Source: Pseudomonadota bacterium (lineage in GTDB: Bacteria > Pseudomonadota > Gammaproteobacteria > Xanthomonadales > Xanthomonadaceae). Taken from it: a DNA stretch of 64,000 nt. How positions within the stretch are numbered: the stretch's first letter is position 1; each line of letters opens with the position of its first letter. Where the stretch lies: NCBI GenBank assembly GCA_018242365.1, contig JAFECB010000016.1, forward strand, positions 62,001 to 126,000, in the 5' to 3' direction. The translations under genes and the position numbers were made by a program. Of this stretch, positions 27,000-37,648 are shown piece after piece. The notes under the pieces are model-generated. The model searched no databases. It was not told the origin of the DNA and was given only the letters and a program-made list of their open reading frames with translations.

Positions 27000-28421
27000 T
27001 CAGAACAGCGAGTGGTCGTCGGTCTGGTCCTGAACCGGCGTCACCTGATGGCGTTCCGGGGCTGTGGTGGGAAGGGCTGTACGTGTGGACCGACCTTGTG
27101 CATCCCGGATGTCGACATAGGCTTCGTTGCGCATCTCGCGCTGGAAGCGTTCCCATTGCTCGTCCATCTTGCGACGGCCGATGGTTTCACGGATCTGCGA
27201 GCGCATCGCATCGTTGGCTGCCGAAATCTCGCGGGTGCCCTGACGTTGCACGATCACCCAGCCTTCGTCGGTCTTGAACGGGGCCGACGTCTGCCCATCG
27301 GCAAGCGCCGCGACCTGCAAGCCAAGCGCGGTACTCTGTTGGTCGGCACTGAACCAGCCTAGATCGCCACCCCGCATGCGAGTGGCCTGGTCATCCGAGG
27401 CTTCACGGGCCAGCTTGGCGAAATCGGTGCCACCGGCCAGGCGAGCCGCCAATGCGTCGATCTTGGTTTTTGCGGCGGCATCGTTGGTGTTGGCATCGAT
27501 CCTCACCAGGATCTGGCGGGCCGAGTACTGGGTCACTTTCTGGTCGGACGCCGGTGCCTGGTCGCGGGTATCGACCAATTGCAGCAGCTGGAACCCGCTG
27601 GGGCCGCGCACCGGGCCGATGATCTGACCGGGCTGCATCTGGGCGATGGCGGAGGCGAATGCCGGCGGGATTTCACTGGCATTGCGCCAGCCGAGGTCGC
27701 CGCCTTCGAGTGCATTGGGGCTGTTGGAATAACGCACTGCGGCAGCTGCAAACGTCAGGTCGCCATGTTCGATCTGGGCTTTGATGCCTTCGATCTTGGT
27801 CGAGGCTGCCTGCACCTGGTCGGGTGTCGCATTGTCTGGTGTGGTGACGAGGATGTGCGCAAGGTGAAACTGTTTGGTAAGGGTAGAGCCGGCATTTGCC
27901 AGGGCTGCATCGACTTCGGCTTCGCTCACGTTGACGCGGCTCTGGGCGAAACTCTGCTGCAGCTTCTGGCTGATGATCTCGTTGCGCAGGTTGGCGCGGA
28001 AATCGGCCAGGCTCATGCCGTCCTTCGCGATGCGTTCACGCAACTGGTCCTGGGTCATGCCGTTCTGCTGGGCGATGTTGTTGATCGCACCGTCGATGTC
28101 GGCATCGGTGGCGGTGATGCCGCCTTCGGTCGCGCGTTCGATTTCAAGACGCTGCAGGATCAACCGTTCCAGAACCTGGCGTTCAAGCACCTCGGGCGGA
28201 GGCAAGGTGTTGGCTTGGCCGGCGTACTGGGCGCGAATATTGGCGACTGCGCGATCCAGTTCGCTGCGCAGGATCACGTCCTCATTGACCACGGCAGCGA
28301 TGCTGTCCACCGGCTGGGCAGAGGTGGCTTGCTGCGCCGATGCGGCGCCGACACACAACAAGACCGGCAGCAGCGCGGCGGCAAGGAGGCGCGACAGGCG
28401 CGTACGGGGGGAAGACGTCAT
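27000..28421 (-). CDS. surA: Periplasmic chaperone / peptidyl-prolyl isomerase SurA
   Basis: A 473-residue outer-membrane-protein chaperone. It has a signal peptide (LLAAALLPVLLCVGAASAQ), a SurA N-terminal domain beginning PVDSIAAVVNEDVILRSEL, two parvulin domains (AHILVTTPDN..EGGDLGWRNASEIP and ARQILVRIDAN..RGGDLGWFSAD) and a C-terminal helix. The start ATG at 28421 puts the signal peptide at the N-terminus; an upstream ATG would overlap lptD. It starts 13 bp after lptD, a major SurA client, and is followed 5 bp later by pdxA. Confidence 0.95.
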   Translation of the reverse strand: MTSSPRTRLSRLLAAALLPVLLCVGAASAQQATSAQPVDSIAAVVNEDVILRSELDRAVANIRAQYAGQANTLPPPEVLERQVLERLILQRLEIERATEGGITATDADIDGAINNIAQQNGMTQDQLRERIAKDGMSLADFRANLRNEIISQKLQQSFAQSRVNVSEAEVDAALANAGSTLTKQFHLAHILVTTPDNATPDQVQAASTKIEGIKAQIEHGDLTFAAAAVRYSNSPNALEGGDLGWRNASEIPPAFASAIAQMQPGQIIGPVRGPSGFQLLQLVDTRDQAPASDQKVTQYSARQILVRIDANTNDAAAKTKIDALAARLAGGTDFAKLAREASDDQATRMRGGDLGWFSADQQSTALGLQVAALADGQTSAPFKTDEGWVIVQRQGTREISAANDAMRSQIRETIGRRKMDEQWERFQREMRNEAYVDIRDAQGRSTRTALPTTAPERHQVTPVQDQTDDHSLF

Positions 28422-28434
28422 GATGGGAGTTGAC

Positions 28435-30735
28435 TCAATCCGGCATGGGGGGCTGGTTCGTCGCAGCTTGCGGCGGCACCAGGTAGAGATCATCGCGATT
28501 GTAGCCGAGGATGGCCCGGCGCAAGGTGTTACGGGTGTCCTGGCCGGCGCTGCCGAGGCCCTTCAGCTCGATTTCCAGCATGAGGGTGTTGTCGAGGCGG
28601 CCATCACGGTTGCGCATGTAGCGGCGGCCGACCAGGCGCACGGCAACGCAGCAGCTGTCCCATTGCACGCCAAACAGGCTTTCCAGGGTCTTGTGGTCGC
28701 GCAATGAATAATAGTGGCGACCGACCATGCTCCAGGTCGGGTTGATCGGATACAGGAACGAGAAATCGACCTGCTTGAGCAGGTCCCGGCGATAGCGATA
28801 GTTCAGGTTGATCACGCCATCGCCCGGGAACAGGTAGCGGGCGCGCACGCTGGCGAGGTCGGTGCGCTGGAACTTGGGATCGCGTTGGTAGGACGCACCG
28901 AAGGTCCAGCGGTCGGTGGGCGCGTAGTTCACATCGGCTACCCAGGCCGAGCGGTCCTGCACGATGATGGGTTCACCCGGAAGGTGCACGCGCGAGTCGC
29001 GGAAGTAGCGGATCTGGCCGAGGCTTGCGGAAAAGCGTTCGCGTCCGTCCGATTCGCGGATCATCCGGGTGCTGATCGCCAGCGTCAGCTGGTTGGCATC
29101 GGCTTGGCGGTCGCCGCCGGAATAGCGGTTGTCGCGGAACAGCTGCGGCCAGCTGAACGTCATCGGTTGCGTGTCGAACACAGGCAGGTCGTCCTGATCG
29201 GCGTAGGGCACGTTCAGGTAGTACAGCCTGGGCTCGATCGTCTGCAGATAGCTCTTGCCCTTGAGCTGCATCTGGCGGTCGAAGAACAGGCCGGCATCCA
29301 GGCTGAAGATCGACTGCCCGCGCGAGGGCGAGGCGCTGCCGAGGAGCTGCGCCAGTGCATGATCCAGCGAATAACTGGTCTGCCGGAAGGCGAGGCTGGG
29401 GCGCAGGAACCAGGCATTGCCTTCCAGAGGCAGGCTGATCCATGGCTTGATGTCGAAGCGCGTGCCGGCCGGGTAGAGCGTGTGCTGGAAACGCACGAGT
29501 TCGGTCTCGAACCCGACTTCGAACGGGCCGCCGGACAGGGGGCGCTCCCAACGCAAGGCGAGCCGTGGCATGCGGTCGTAGGGCAGGATCCCCTCGCCCA
29601 GCGTGTAATCGGCCAGTTGCCAATGATCGGCACTGATCGATGCGCTCCAGTGCCGGCCGCGGCCGTACAGCCCGATCACGCTGTAGGACGTGGTTTGCGA
29701 CAAACCTTCGATGCTGTTGGTGAAATCCTCGAAGTAGCGCGGATCGCTGATCCAGTGGACGTCGGCGCGCAGCTGCCAGTGCTCGCTGAAATCCTGCCGA
29801 GCGTCGTAGGCGAGTTGCCAGCGGTTGCGGTCGCGCAGTTCGTCGTGCGGCATCCACAGTGCGTCGAGCGTGCCTTGGCCGTGTTCGTTCAAATAGCGGA
29901 ATTCGGTTTCCAGTGACGAGCCCCTTCGCGACATGTAGCGCGGACTGAGGGTCAGGTCGTAGTTGGGCGCGAGGTTCAGGTAGATCGGTTGTTCCCAGGT
30001 GAATCCATTGCGCCCGGAATTGGAGATCGCCGGGTACAGCAGGCCGCTGCGCCGGCGCTCGTCGGTGGGGAACATCAGCCACGGCAGGTACAGCACCGGG
30101 ATGTGGCCGATCTTGAGGCTGGCACCGTGCGCCACCGCCATGCCGGTGGTCTGGTTGATGTCGATTCGCCGCGCGCTCAGTTCCCAATGGCGGGCTTCGG
30201 GCGCGCAGGTCGAATAGGTCGCGCCGTACAGGCTGCCGTCTTCGCCGGTCATGGTGGCGCTCTTGGCGGTGCCGTTGCCGCGCCGTGACAGCAACTGGTA
30301 GCGGATGTCTTCCAGCGTATGCGAATCGGTGTTCTGGTTGCCTTCGGCGTGATCGGCGCGCAGACGCATGCCGGGGGCCTGGTAGCGGATATTGCCGGCG
30401 GCGGTATAGGTGCCCTTGTCCTGATCGTAGGTGATCTCGTCGGCACCCATGAACTGAGCGCCGTTGCGCATGGTCACATTGCCGCGAAAGATCGGATTGA
30501 CGTCGGTACCGGCGAGCTGATCGCCCTCGATGTCGGTGGCTTGGCCCTTGCGGTCGATATCGAGGCCTTCCGGCGCACGCGCGGCATCGGCAAATGCCGG
30601 GATCACTTCCTTGATCGGGCACAGCCCCCAATTTTGCGGATGGTCGTTGCCCGCCCGCGCTTGCAGGGAGGATGCAATCAGCAGGGGCAGGACGAGTAGG
30701 CGCGGGGATGGGCGCACGGGCAGGTTCGCAGGCAA
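28435..30735 (-). CDS. lptD: LPS-assembly outer membrane protein LptD
   Basis: A 766-residue outer-membrane protein that, with LptE, inserts lipopolysaccharide into the outer leaflet. It has a signal peptide (about 1-28), an OstA/LptA-like jellyroll (about 65-215) and a C-terminal beta-barrel. The four cysteines needed for the interlocking disulfides are present: Cys39, Cys177 and the adjacent pair Cys695-Cys696. It heads the conserved lptD-surA-pdxA-ksgA-apaG-apaH block. The deacetylase gene lies 58 bp upstream on the same strand. Confidence 0.96.
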   Translation of the reverse strand: MPANLPVRPSPRLLVLPLLIASSLQARAGNDHPQNWGLCPIKEVIPAFADAARAPEGLDIDRKGQATDIEGDQLAGTDVNPIFRGNVTMRNGAQFMGADEITYDQDKGTYTAAGNIRYQAPGMRLRADHAEGNQNTDSHTLEDIRYQLLSRRGNGTAKSATMTGEDGSLYGATYSTCAPEARHWELSARRIDINQTTGMAVAHGASLKIGHIPVLYLPWLMFPTDERRRSGLLYPAISNSGRNGFTWEQPIYLNLAPNYDLTLSPRYMSRRGSSLETEFRYLNEHGQGTLDALWMPHDELRDRNRWQLAYDARQDFSEHWQLRADVHWISDPRYFEDFTNSIEGLSQTTSYSVIGLYGRGRHWSASISADHWQLADYTLGEGILPYDRMPRLALRWERPLSGGPFEVGFETELVRFQHTLYPAGTRFDIKPWISLPLEGNAWFLRPSLAFRQTSYSLDHALAQLLGSASPSRGQSIFSLDAGLFFDRQMQLKGKSYLQTIEPRLYYLNVPYADQDDLPVFDTQPMTFSWPQLFRDNRYSGGDRQADANQLTLAISTRMIRESDGRERFSASLGQIRYFRDSRVHLPGEPIIVQDRSAWVADVNYAPTDRWTFGASYQRDPKFQRTDLASVRARYLFPGDGVINLNYRYRRDLLKQVDFSFLYPINPTWSMVGRHYYSLRDHKTLESLFGVQWDSCCVAVRLVGRRYMRNRDGRLDNTLMLEIELKGLGSAGQDTRNTLRRAILGYNRDDLYLVPPQAATNQPPMPD

Positions 30736-30793
30736 ATCAGGCGGCTAGCTTGCCGGAAGCGGGGCGCGGCGGCAAACCCTTCCTGCGCGCCAT

Positions 30794-31735
30794 TCAGTGT
30801 CGCTCTGCGGGCTGCAGCAATGCGTCGACGTGGGCCACGCTGCATTCCGCCAGCGCCTGCAGGTCGTAGCCGCCTTCCAGCATGGAGACGATGCGGCCAG
30901 CGGCATGGCGATCGGCAATCGCCACAAGCTCGCGCGTGATCCAGCTGAAATCGTCGGCATCCAGCTGCAGCTGTGCCAGCGGGTCGCGGCGATGGGCGTC
31001 AAAGCCGGCGGAAATCAACAGCAGCTGCGGCGTGAAGGCATCGAGGGCCGGTAGCAGGCGCGTCCGCCAGGCGGCGCGGAAGGCGGTGCCGTCGGCGTTT
31101 GCGTGGAGTGCGACATTGTGGACATTGCCGCAACCAGTCTCGTTCTCCGCCCCGGTACCGGGATACAGCGGGCTTTGATGGCTGCTGGCGTACAACACGC
31201 GCGGATCGTGCTCGAAAATTGCTTGCGTGCCATTGCCGTGGTGGACGTCGAAATCGACGATGGCCACACGTGACAAGCCGTGCACGTCGATGGCGTGACG
31301 CGCCGCGATCGCGATGTTGTTGAGCAGGCAAAAGCCCATCACCGCATCCACGGTTGCGTGGTGGCCGGGCGGGCGCACTGCGCAGAACACTCGGCGTATG
31401 GAACCGTCGATCACCGCATCGACGGCCTCGATCCCGGCCCCCGCTGCACGCAGCGCCGCTTCGGCCGAGCCGGGCGAGGCCATGGTGTCGGGATCCAGTG
31501 CGATCAGACCTTCGGCAACGGTGGCCAGTGCCTGGTCCAGCAAGGCAGGTGTGTGCGCGCGCAGGAGTTGCTCACGCGTGGCGCGTGGTGCCTGCCGCCA
31601 TTCCAGTCGTGGATGGGAGACCTGCAAGGCTTGCAGGACGGCCTCGAGGCGCTGGGGTCGTTCGGGGTGATCGGGGCCTGTTGCATGTTGCAGGCAGGCC
31701 GGATGGGTGAACGCCAACAGCGCGCGTTCGTTCAC
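30794..31735 (-). CDS. Histone deacetylase-family (acetoin utilisation AcuC/HDAH-like) amidohydrolase
   Basis: A 313-residue zinc-dependent deacetylase of the class II HDAC type. Active-site motifs are complete: VRPPGHHA, DFDVHHGNGTQ with the Zn-binding Asp/His, SAGFDAH and LEGGYD. The likely start is GTG at 31735, which forms a GTGA overlap with the stop of the adenosyltransferase gene; no ATG fits. Bacterial members act on acetylpolyamines or acetyl-lysine proteins; the substrate here is unknown. Confidence 0.92.
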   Translation of the reverse strand: MNERALLAFTHPACLQHATGPDHPERPQRLEAVLQALQVSHPRLEWRQAPRATREQLLRAHTPALLDQALATVAEGLIALDPDTMASPGSAEAALRAAGAGIEAVDAVIDGSIRRVFCAVRPPGHHATVDAVMGFCLLNNIAIAARHAIDVHGLSRVAIVDFDVHHGNGTQAIFEHDPRVLYASSHQSPLYPGTGAENETGCGNVHNVALHANADGTAFRAAWRTRLLPALDAFTPQLLLISAGFDAHRRDPLAQLQLDADDFSWITRELVAIADRHAAGRIVSMLEGGYDLQALAECSVAHVDALLQPAERH

Positions 31736-32298
31736 TGCGCCTGTGGCCGCCGGCGGCGTTCGTGGTTCCACAGGACTTCGCCGTGGCCGCTGGCCCGCGC
31801 CAGCACCCGTGCCAACACGAACAGCAGGTCGGAAAGCCGGTTCAGATACTGTCGTGGCTGTGGACGGATGTCCTCGGTCGCCGCCAGGGTGACCGTCAGG
31901 CGCTCGGCCCGGCGCACCACGGTGCGGGCGATGTGGCAACGCGCTGCAGCCTCTCCGCCGCCGGGCAGGATGAATTCCTTCAGTGCCGGCAGGTCGTGGT
32001 TGTAATGATCGATCTGCGCCTCCAGCGCTTCGATATCGGCATCGAAAATGGCCGCATGGCCCGGGATGCACAGCTCGCCACCGAGATCGAACAGCTGGTG
32101 CTGGATGTGGATCAGCAGGCCGCGCACATCCTCGGCCATGTCCGTGGCCAGCAGCAGACCGATGCAGGAATTGGCCTCGTCAACGGTGCCGTAGGCCTCG
32201 ACCCGCACGGCATCCTTGGTCACGCGCGAGCCGTCGCCCAGTCCGGTGGTGCCGTCATCGCCGGTGCGGGTGTAGATCTTGCTGAGGCGATTGCCCAT
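31732..32298 (-). CDS. Cob(I)alamin adenosyltransferase (PduO/ATR type)
   Basis: A 188-residue PduO-type ATP:cob(I)alamin adenosyltransferase. It shows the ATP-binding start KIYTRTGDDGTTGLGDGSRV, VEAYGTVDEANS and the C-terminal ARTVVRRAER..YLNRLSDLLFVLAR. It makes adenosylcobalamin from corrinoid. It lies 9 bp downstream of a small multispanning membrane protein gene and overlaps the deacetylase gene by 4 bp, forming a three-gene unit. No cobalamin synthesis gene is present in the window. Confidence 0.95.
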   Translation of the reverse strand: MGNRLSKIYTRTGDDGTTGLGDGSRVTKDAVRVEAYGTVDEANSCIGLLLATDMAEDVRGLLIHIQHQLFDLGGELCIPGHAAIFDADIEALEAQIDHYNHDLPALKEFILPGGGEAAARCHIARTVVRRAERLTVTLAATEDIRPQPRQYLNRLSDLLFVLARVLARASGHGEVLWNHERRRRPQAQ

Positions 32299-32307
32299 GG
32301 CGGGCGA

Positions 32308-32877
32308 TCAGGCGGTCTGGGCGCGCAGCAGCGGATGGCGACGACGCAGCAATTCGAAGCCACCGAACAACAGTGCCGAGTAGAACAGGGTGCTGGCGAC
32401 GGTCCACTGGAAGAACGGGATGCCGGCCACATAGGCGGCGGTCAGACCGGCGCTGGTGTGCGGGTACATCGTGCCCAGCAGCCAGGTGGAGAAATTGGTG
32501 ACGATGAAGAACAGCACCGAGCCGACCAGCGAATAGCCGAGCACGCGGCCGCCATTGACCTTGCCGCGCAGGCCGAAGCCCAGCACGGTGGACAGGGCGA
32601 TGCAGGCATACACCACCAGATTGCTGGTGCTGGCGATATAACCCAGGTATTCGCCGCCATTGAGCAACCCCAGGGCCAGATCCGACGCCAGCATCGCCAG
32701 CAGCGGCACCAGCAGCGCCCAGCCACGCTTGATGAAATACGCGCCACCGAACAGGGCGATCGCTTCGATCGGCGAGAAATTCGGCGGATGCGGCAGCAAC
32801 CGGCTCAAGGCGGCGATGAAAATCAGCGCGGCCAGCAGCAGCGGACCGGTGGGGAGCGTCGAATCAGTGCGGTTCAT
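32308..32877 (-). CDS. DUF6580-like small multispanning membrane protein (possible ECF S-component)
   Basis: A 189-residue hydrophobic protein with about six membrane segments, reading IAALSRLLPHPPNFSPIEAIALFGGAYF near the start. Size and layout resemble ECF-transporter S-components. There is a single cysteine, Cys92. The cobalamin adenosyltransferase gene follows 9 bp later, which suggests a corrinoid-related transport role such as a BtuM-like uptake protein; this is inference from neighbourhood and topology. ATG 32877 is preferred over an upstream start that would add 13 polar residues. No cobalamin riboswitch was recognised in the 132 bp upstream. Confidence 0.75.
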   Translation of the reverse strand: MNRTDSTLPTGPLLLAALIFIAALSRLLPHPPNFSPIEAIALFGGAYFIKRGWALLVPLLAMLASDLALGLLNGGEYLGYIASTSNLVVYACIALSTVLGFGLRGKVNGGRVLGYSLVGSVLFFIVTNFSTWLLGTMYPHTSAGLTAAYVAGIPFFQWTVASTLFYSALLFGGFELLRRRHPLLRAQTA

Positions 32878-33009
32878 GACGTGTCGTGAGGTGGCGGCCA
32901 ACGAAGGCGTAAGCATAGCGCAAAGCCCGTGTGGCCCGGATCAAGGTTTCCATGCCATCGGCATGTTGCACTGTAACTTCTGGTGATTCGGTGATTGCGC
33001 TTCGGCGCG

Positions 33010-34086
33010 TCACGCCATTCTCGCGGTCGTCGCAAACACCGTGATTTCCTCGCGATCGTGGTAGAGCTGCTTGGCGCGCAGAGTCAGCGGTTTTTCGGCC
33101 TGCTGGTTGAACAGGTCGAGGCACAGCCGGGTTTCCTGCCAACGTTTCTTCATCGGCAATTTCAGATTGAAGATGGTGTGGCGGCACCAGCCCTCGCGTA
33201 CCCAGGTGGCCATCCGTTCGGCGACACGTCGTGGCTGCTCGACCATGTCGCAGACCATCCAGTCCAGCGGATGTGGCGGTTGCCAGGAAAACCCGTCGGC
33301 GCGCAGATGCTGGACCATGCCGGAGGCCAGCAAGTACGGGTGCATCGGGCCATTGTCCACCGCCGTCACCTGGATCCGATCACGGGTCAGCACCCAGGTC
33401 CAACCGCCGGGCGCGGCACCGAGGTCGGCACCGACCATGCCCTCCTTCAGCAAGCGCTGGCGTTCCTCGGTGTCGAGCAGGACCAGCAGTGCTTCTTCCA
33501 GCTTGAGTGCCGAGCGCGAGGGTGCGTCCTTGTGCATGCGCAGACGGGGAATGCCAAGCGGCCACGGCGCACTGTCGGCGGCGTGGCTACGCGCCAACAG
33601 GGCGTGATCGCCGGCGAGCAGGCAGATGTGCAGCCGCGGCAGGCCAGGGTTGTCCTTGACGCTCAGCAGCCCGGCCTTGCGCAACGCCGGGCGCAAGGCG
33701 TTGCCGAGGCTGCGGGCGAGGCCAGCCAGTGGTTTGCCGGCATCCGTGTCCGGATGCTCCATCACCAACTCGCCGAAACGCGGCTGTCCGAGCAGCGCAT
33801 CCAGCATCGGCGCAATCCGATCACTCGGGTTCAGCCCGCGCAGTTCGGCAAGGAAATGCAGTTTCTGTCGCGCAAAAATCAGCGATGAAAACGGCAGCGC
33901 GCGATCCAGCGCTGCACCGTTCTCGCAGAAGAACAGCGCATGACCACTGTCGCGCTCGGTACGCGCGTAGCCGGCAAATCCGGCCTGCGCGGCACGTTCA
34001 GTCAGCTCCGCCGCCAGTTCCGGTTCAAAGCCCTGTCGGCAGTAGGCGAGCAGGCCGTCAATAATTCGGCCCGCCCAGTTCGCCAT
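33010..34086 (-). CDS. rlmM: 23S rRNA (cytidine-2498-2'-O)-methyltransferase RlmM
   Basis: A 358-residue RlmM homologue that methylates the 2'-OH of C2498 in 23S rRNA. The N-terminal THUMP-like part (GLLAYCRQGFEPELAAEL) precedes a Rossmann domain with DLGAAPGGWTW, VTAVDNGPMH, DWMVCDMVEQP and the catalytic Lys in NLKLPMKKRW. The ATG at 34086 lies 29 bp inside the 3' end of the deaminase gene; no better start is available before the conserved GLLAYCR. Confidence 0.95.
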   Translation of the reverse strand: MANWAGRIIDGLLAYCRQGFEPELAAELTERAAQAGFAGYARTERDSGHALFFCENGAALDRALPFSSLIFARQKLHFLAELRGLNPSDRIAPMLDALLGQPRFGELVMEHPDTDAGKPLAGLARSLGNALRPALRKAGLLSVKDNPGLPRLHICLLAGDHALLARSHAADSAPWPLGIPRLRMHKDAPSRSALKLEEALLVLLDTEERQRLLKEGMVGADLGAAPGGWTWVLTRDRIQVTAVDNGPMHPYLLASGMVQHLRADGFSWQPPHPLDWMVCDMVEQPRRVAERMATWVREGWCRHTIFNLKLPMKKRWQETRLCLDLFNQQAEKPLTLRAKQLYHDREEITVFATTARMA

Positions 34087-34627
34087 AGCGCTTGAGCACG
34101 GCGCAAGCGGCCTCGCGCTCGACGTCGCGCACGACCTCGATCCCGCGCTTGTTCAATTCGCCCAGCCAATCCGCCGGCAACGGGCCTTCGTCGAACGGGG
34201 TCAGCGTTTCCACATCCTCGCTGCGCGCGCCGATCAGCAGGCGGTCGATGCCGGCCCACATGGTCGCGCCGTAGCACTGGCAGCAGGGCTGGGCGGAGGT
34301 GGCCAGTGTTATCGGACCACCGTCCTCGTTCAGGCGGAAGCGCTGCAGGCGTTGCTGCGCCAGCATGTAGGCCATGGTTTCGGCATGCGCCAGCGAACAG
34401 CTCTGGCGCACAACGCGGTTCACGCCGACCGCGATCAGCTGGTGGGTAGCACTGAACACCGCAGCACCGAATGGGCCGCCGCTCTGGCGTTCGACGTTGT
34501 AGTTCGAGAGTTCGACGGCGAAGCCGACCTTGGCAGCGTCGGTCGAGAAATCACGGCCACCGACATCCAGTTCCAGCACCCAGATCGGCAGGGTGATGTG
34601 CAGCTGCGCGGGCAGGGGCATCGGCAT
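34058..34627 (-). CDS. CMP/dCMP-type zinc-dependent nucleoside or base deaminase
   Basis: A 189-residue deaminase with the zinc motif HAE (His81, Glu83) and PCCQC (Cys115, Cys118). The pattern fits guanine/cytosine/nucleoside deaminases more than tRNA-specific TadA, given the extra N-terminal 40 residues and GGPFGAAVF. The substrate is not clear. It starts 3 bp after the glnS stop and overlaps rlmM by 29 bp, so the three leftward genes are likely cotranscribed. Confidence 0.85.
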   Translation of the reverse strand: MPMPLPAQLHITLPIWVLELDVGGRDFSTDAAKVGFAVELSNYNVERQSGGPFGAAVFSATHQLIAVGVNRVVRQSCSLAHAETMAYMLAQQRLQRFRLNEDGGPITLATSAQPCCQCYGATMWAGIDRLLIGARSEDVETLTPFDEGPLPADWLGELNKRGIEVVRDVEREAACAVLKRYGELGGPNY

Positions 34628-34630
34628 CGT

Positions 34631-36373
<1,743 letters not shown>

Positions 36374-36469
36374 GGTTGGCCGCAGCTGTGGAATCGACTT
36401 GCCAGTTTAGCGGACGGAGGCCGGTCTGGCTGGCGCGGCATGCACGCCTTCCTTGCTAGGCTTGGCGCC

Positions 36470-36736
36470 ATGCGTACCGTCTATGAAGCCCAGAACCTGA
36501 TCGATGCCCACCTCGTGAAGCATGCGCTGGAGGCCGAGGGCATTCCGACCTTTGTGCGCGGGGAGTCGTTGACGGGCGGGATCGGTGAGCTCGGCGTGTT
36601 CGGCTTGGTCGCAGTGATGGTGCCCGAGGATGCCTGGCCGCAGGCACGGGACTGCGTGGAGTCGTTGCAGCTGGGCTTGGCCCCGGACCTTCGATCCGGG
36701 CGCGATGATGGATTACCCGGCGCATTGCCGGCATGA
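36470..36736 (+). CDS. DUF2007 small protein
   Basis: An 88-residue protein of the DUF2007 family (putative signal-transducing protein). It reads MRTVYEAQNLIDAHLVKHALEAEGIPTFVRGE with a central VMVPEDAWPQARDCV. Family members have a small ferredoxin-like fold; no catalytic residues are evident and the role is unknown. Its stop overlaps the start of the transporter gene (ATGA). Confidence 0.85.
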   Translation: MRTVYEAQNLIDAHLVKHALEAEGIPTFVRGESLTGGIGELGVFGLVAVMVPEDAWPQARDCVESLQLGLAPDLRSGRDDGLPGALPA

Positions 36737-37647
36737 GCGATCCCCAGCCGCGCGCCGCCAGCCTGGAGCTGTTGATCGGTGCTGCCATCATCGGCAGCAA
36801 TGGACTGATGGTGCGCTTGTCGCAGATGCCGCCGATTGCAGTGGCGTTCTGGCGGATGTTGCTGGCGGGGATCCTGCTGGCGGCGGTGGTGAGCCTGCGG
36901 CATCGCTGGCAACCGCTGTCGCGCAAGGCGTGGCTGTGGCTGCCCTTGCCGATCCTGGCCTTTGCCGTCGATCTGACCCTGTGGCACAAGAGTATCCAAC
37001 TGGTGGGGCCCGGGCTTGCGACCCTGCTGGCCAACGCCCAGGTGTTCTTCATGGCGCTGGCGGGCTTGTTCGTGTTCGGCGAGCGATTGGGGCCACGCTT
37101 CCTGGCAGGCGTGCTGCTGGCCTTCTTCGGCTTGTGGCTGCTGCTGGGAGCCGACTGGTCCACGTTGCCACCGCAGTACCGCTGGGGGGTGTGGCTGGGG
37201 CTGGGTACCGGCGTGGCGTATGCCGCTTACAACATCGGCATCAAACGGTCCCAGCACGCCGCGGCCGATGGCAAGGTGCGTGCACCGGTGGAACAGGTGC
37301 TGTGCATCGCCGCGTTCGGCAGTGCGCTGTGCCTGGGTCTGCTGGGCTGGGCCGAAGGGGAGGTCTTTGCGCCTCCGTCGCTGCACGCCTGGGGCATCCT
37401 GCTGGTGCTGGCAGCGGTGGGTCACTGCCTGAGCTGGGTGTTGATCTCGCGCTCGATGGTGGTCTTGCCGGTGGCACTGGCAGGCTTGCTGTTGCTGGCG
37501 CAGCCGATCGTGGCCTATCTGCTTGATGTGCTGGTGCTGGGGCTGATGCCCACGCCACGGCACTGGGCCGGACTGATGGTGAGCCTGCTCGGCATTTTCG
37601 TTGCCGGGATGAAATCGAAACAGCCCAGCGTCGCGCAGGAGGCCTGA
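36733..37647 (+). CDS. DMT-superfamily (EamA) transporter
   Basis: A 304-residue inner-membrane protein with ten predicted helices in two EamA repeats (about 10-140 and 155-295). The first repeat has AAIIGSNGLMVRLSQMPPIAVAFWRMLLAG, the second AYAAYNIGIKRS. Family members export amino acids, metabolites or drugs; the substrate cannot be inferred. It is coupled to the DUF2007 gene. Its stop is 1 bp from the convergent gene that follows. Confidence 0.92.
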   Translation: MSDPQPRAASLELLIGAAIIGSNGLMVRLSQMPPIAVAFWRMLLAGILLAAVVSLRHRWQPLSRKAWLWLPLPILAFAVDLTLWHKSIQLVGPGLATLLANAQVFFMALAGLFVFGERLGPRFLAGVLLAFFGLWLLLGADWSTLPPQYRWGVWLGLGTGVAYAAYNIGIKRSQHAAADGKVRAPVEQVLCIAAFGSALCLGLLGWAEGEVFAPPSLHAWGILLVLAAVGHCLSWVLISRSMVVLPVALAGLLLLAQPIVAYLLDVLVLGLMPTPRHWAGLMVSLLGIFVAGMKSKQPSVAQEA

Positions 37648-37648
37648 G

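Noticed and set aside
32878..33009. A cobalamin riboswitch upstream of the membrane protein / adenosyltransferase pair.
   Set aside because: The gap is only 132 bp, shorter than the usual riboswitch, and I could not find the conserved B12-box core on either strand.
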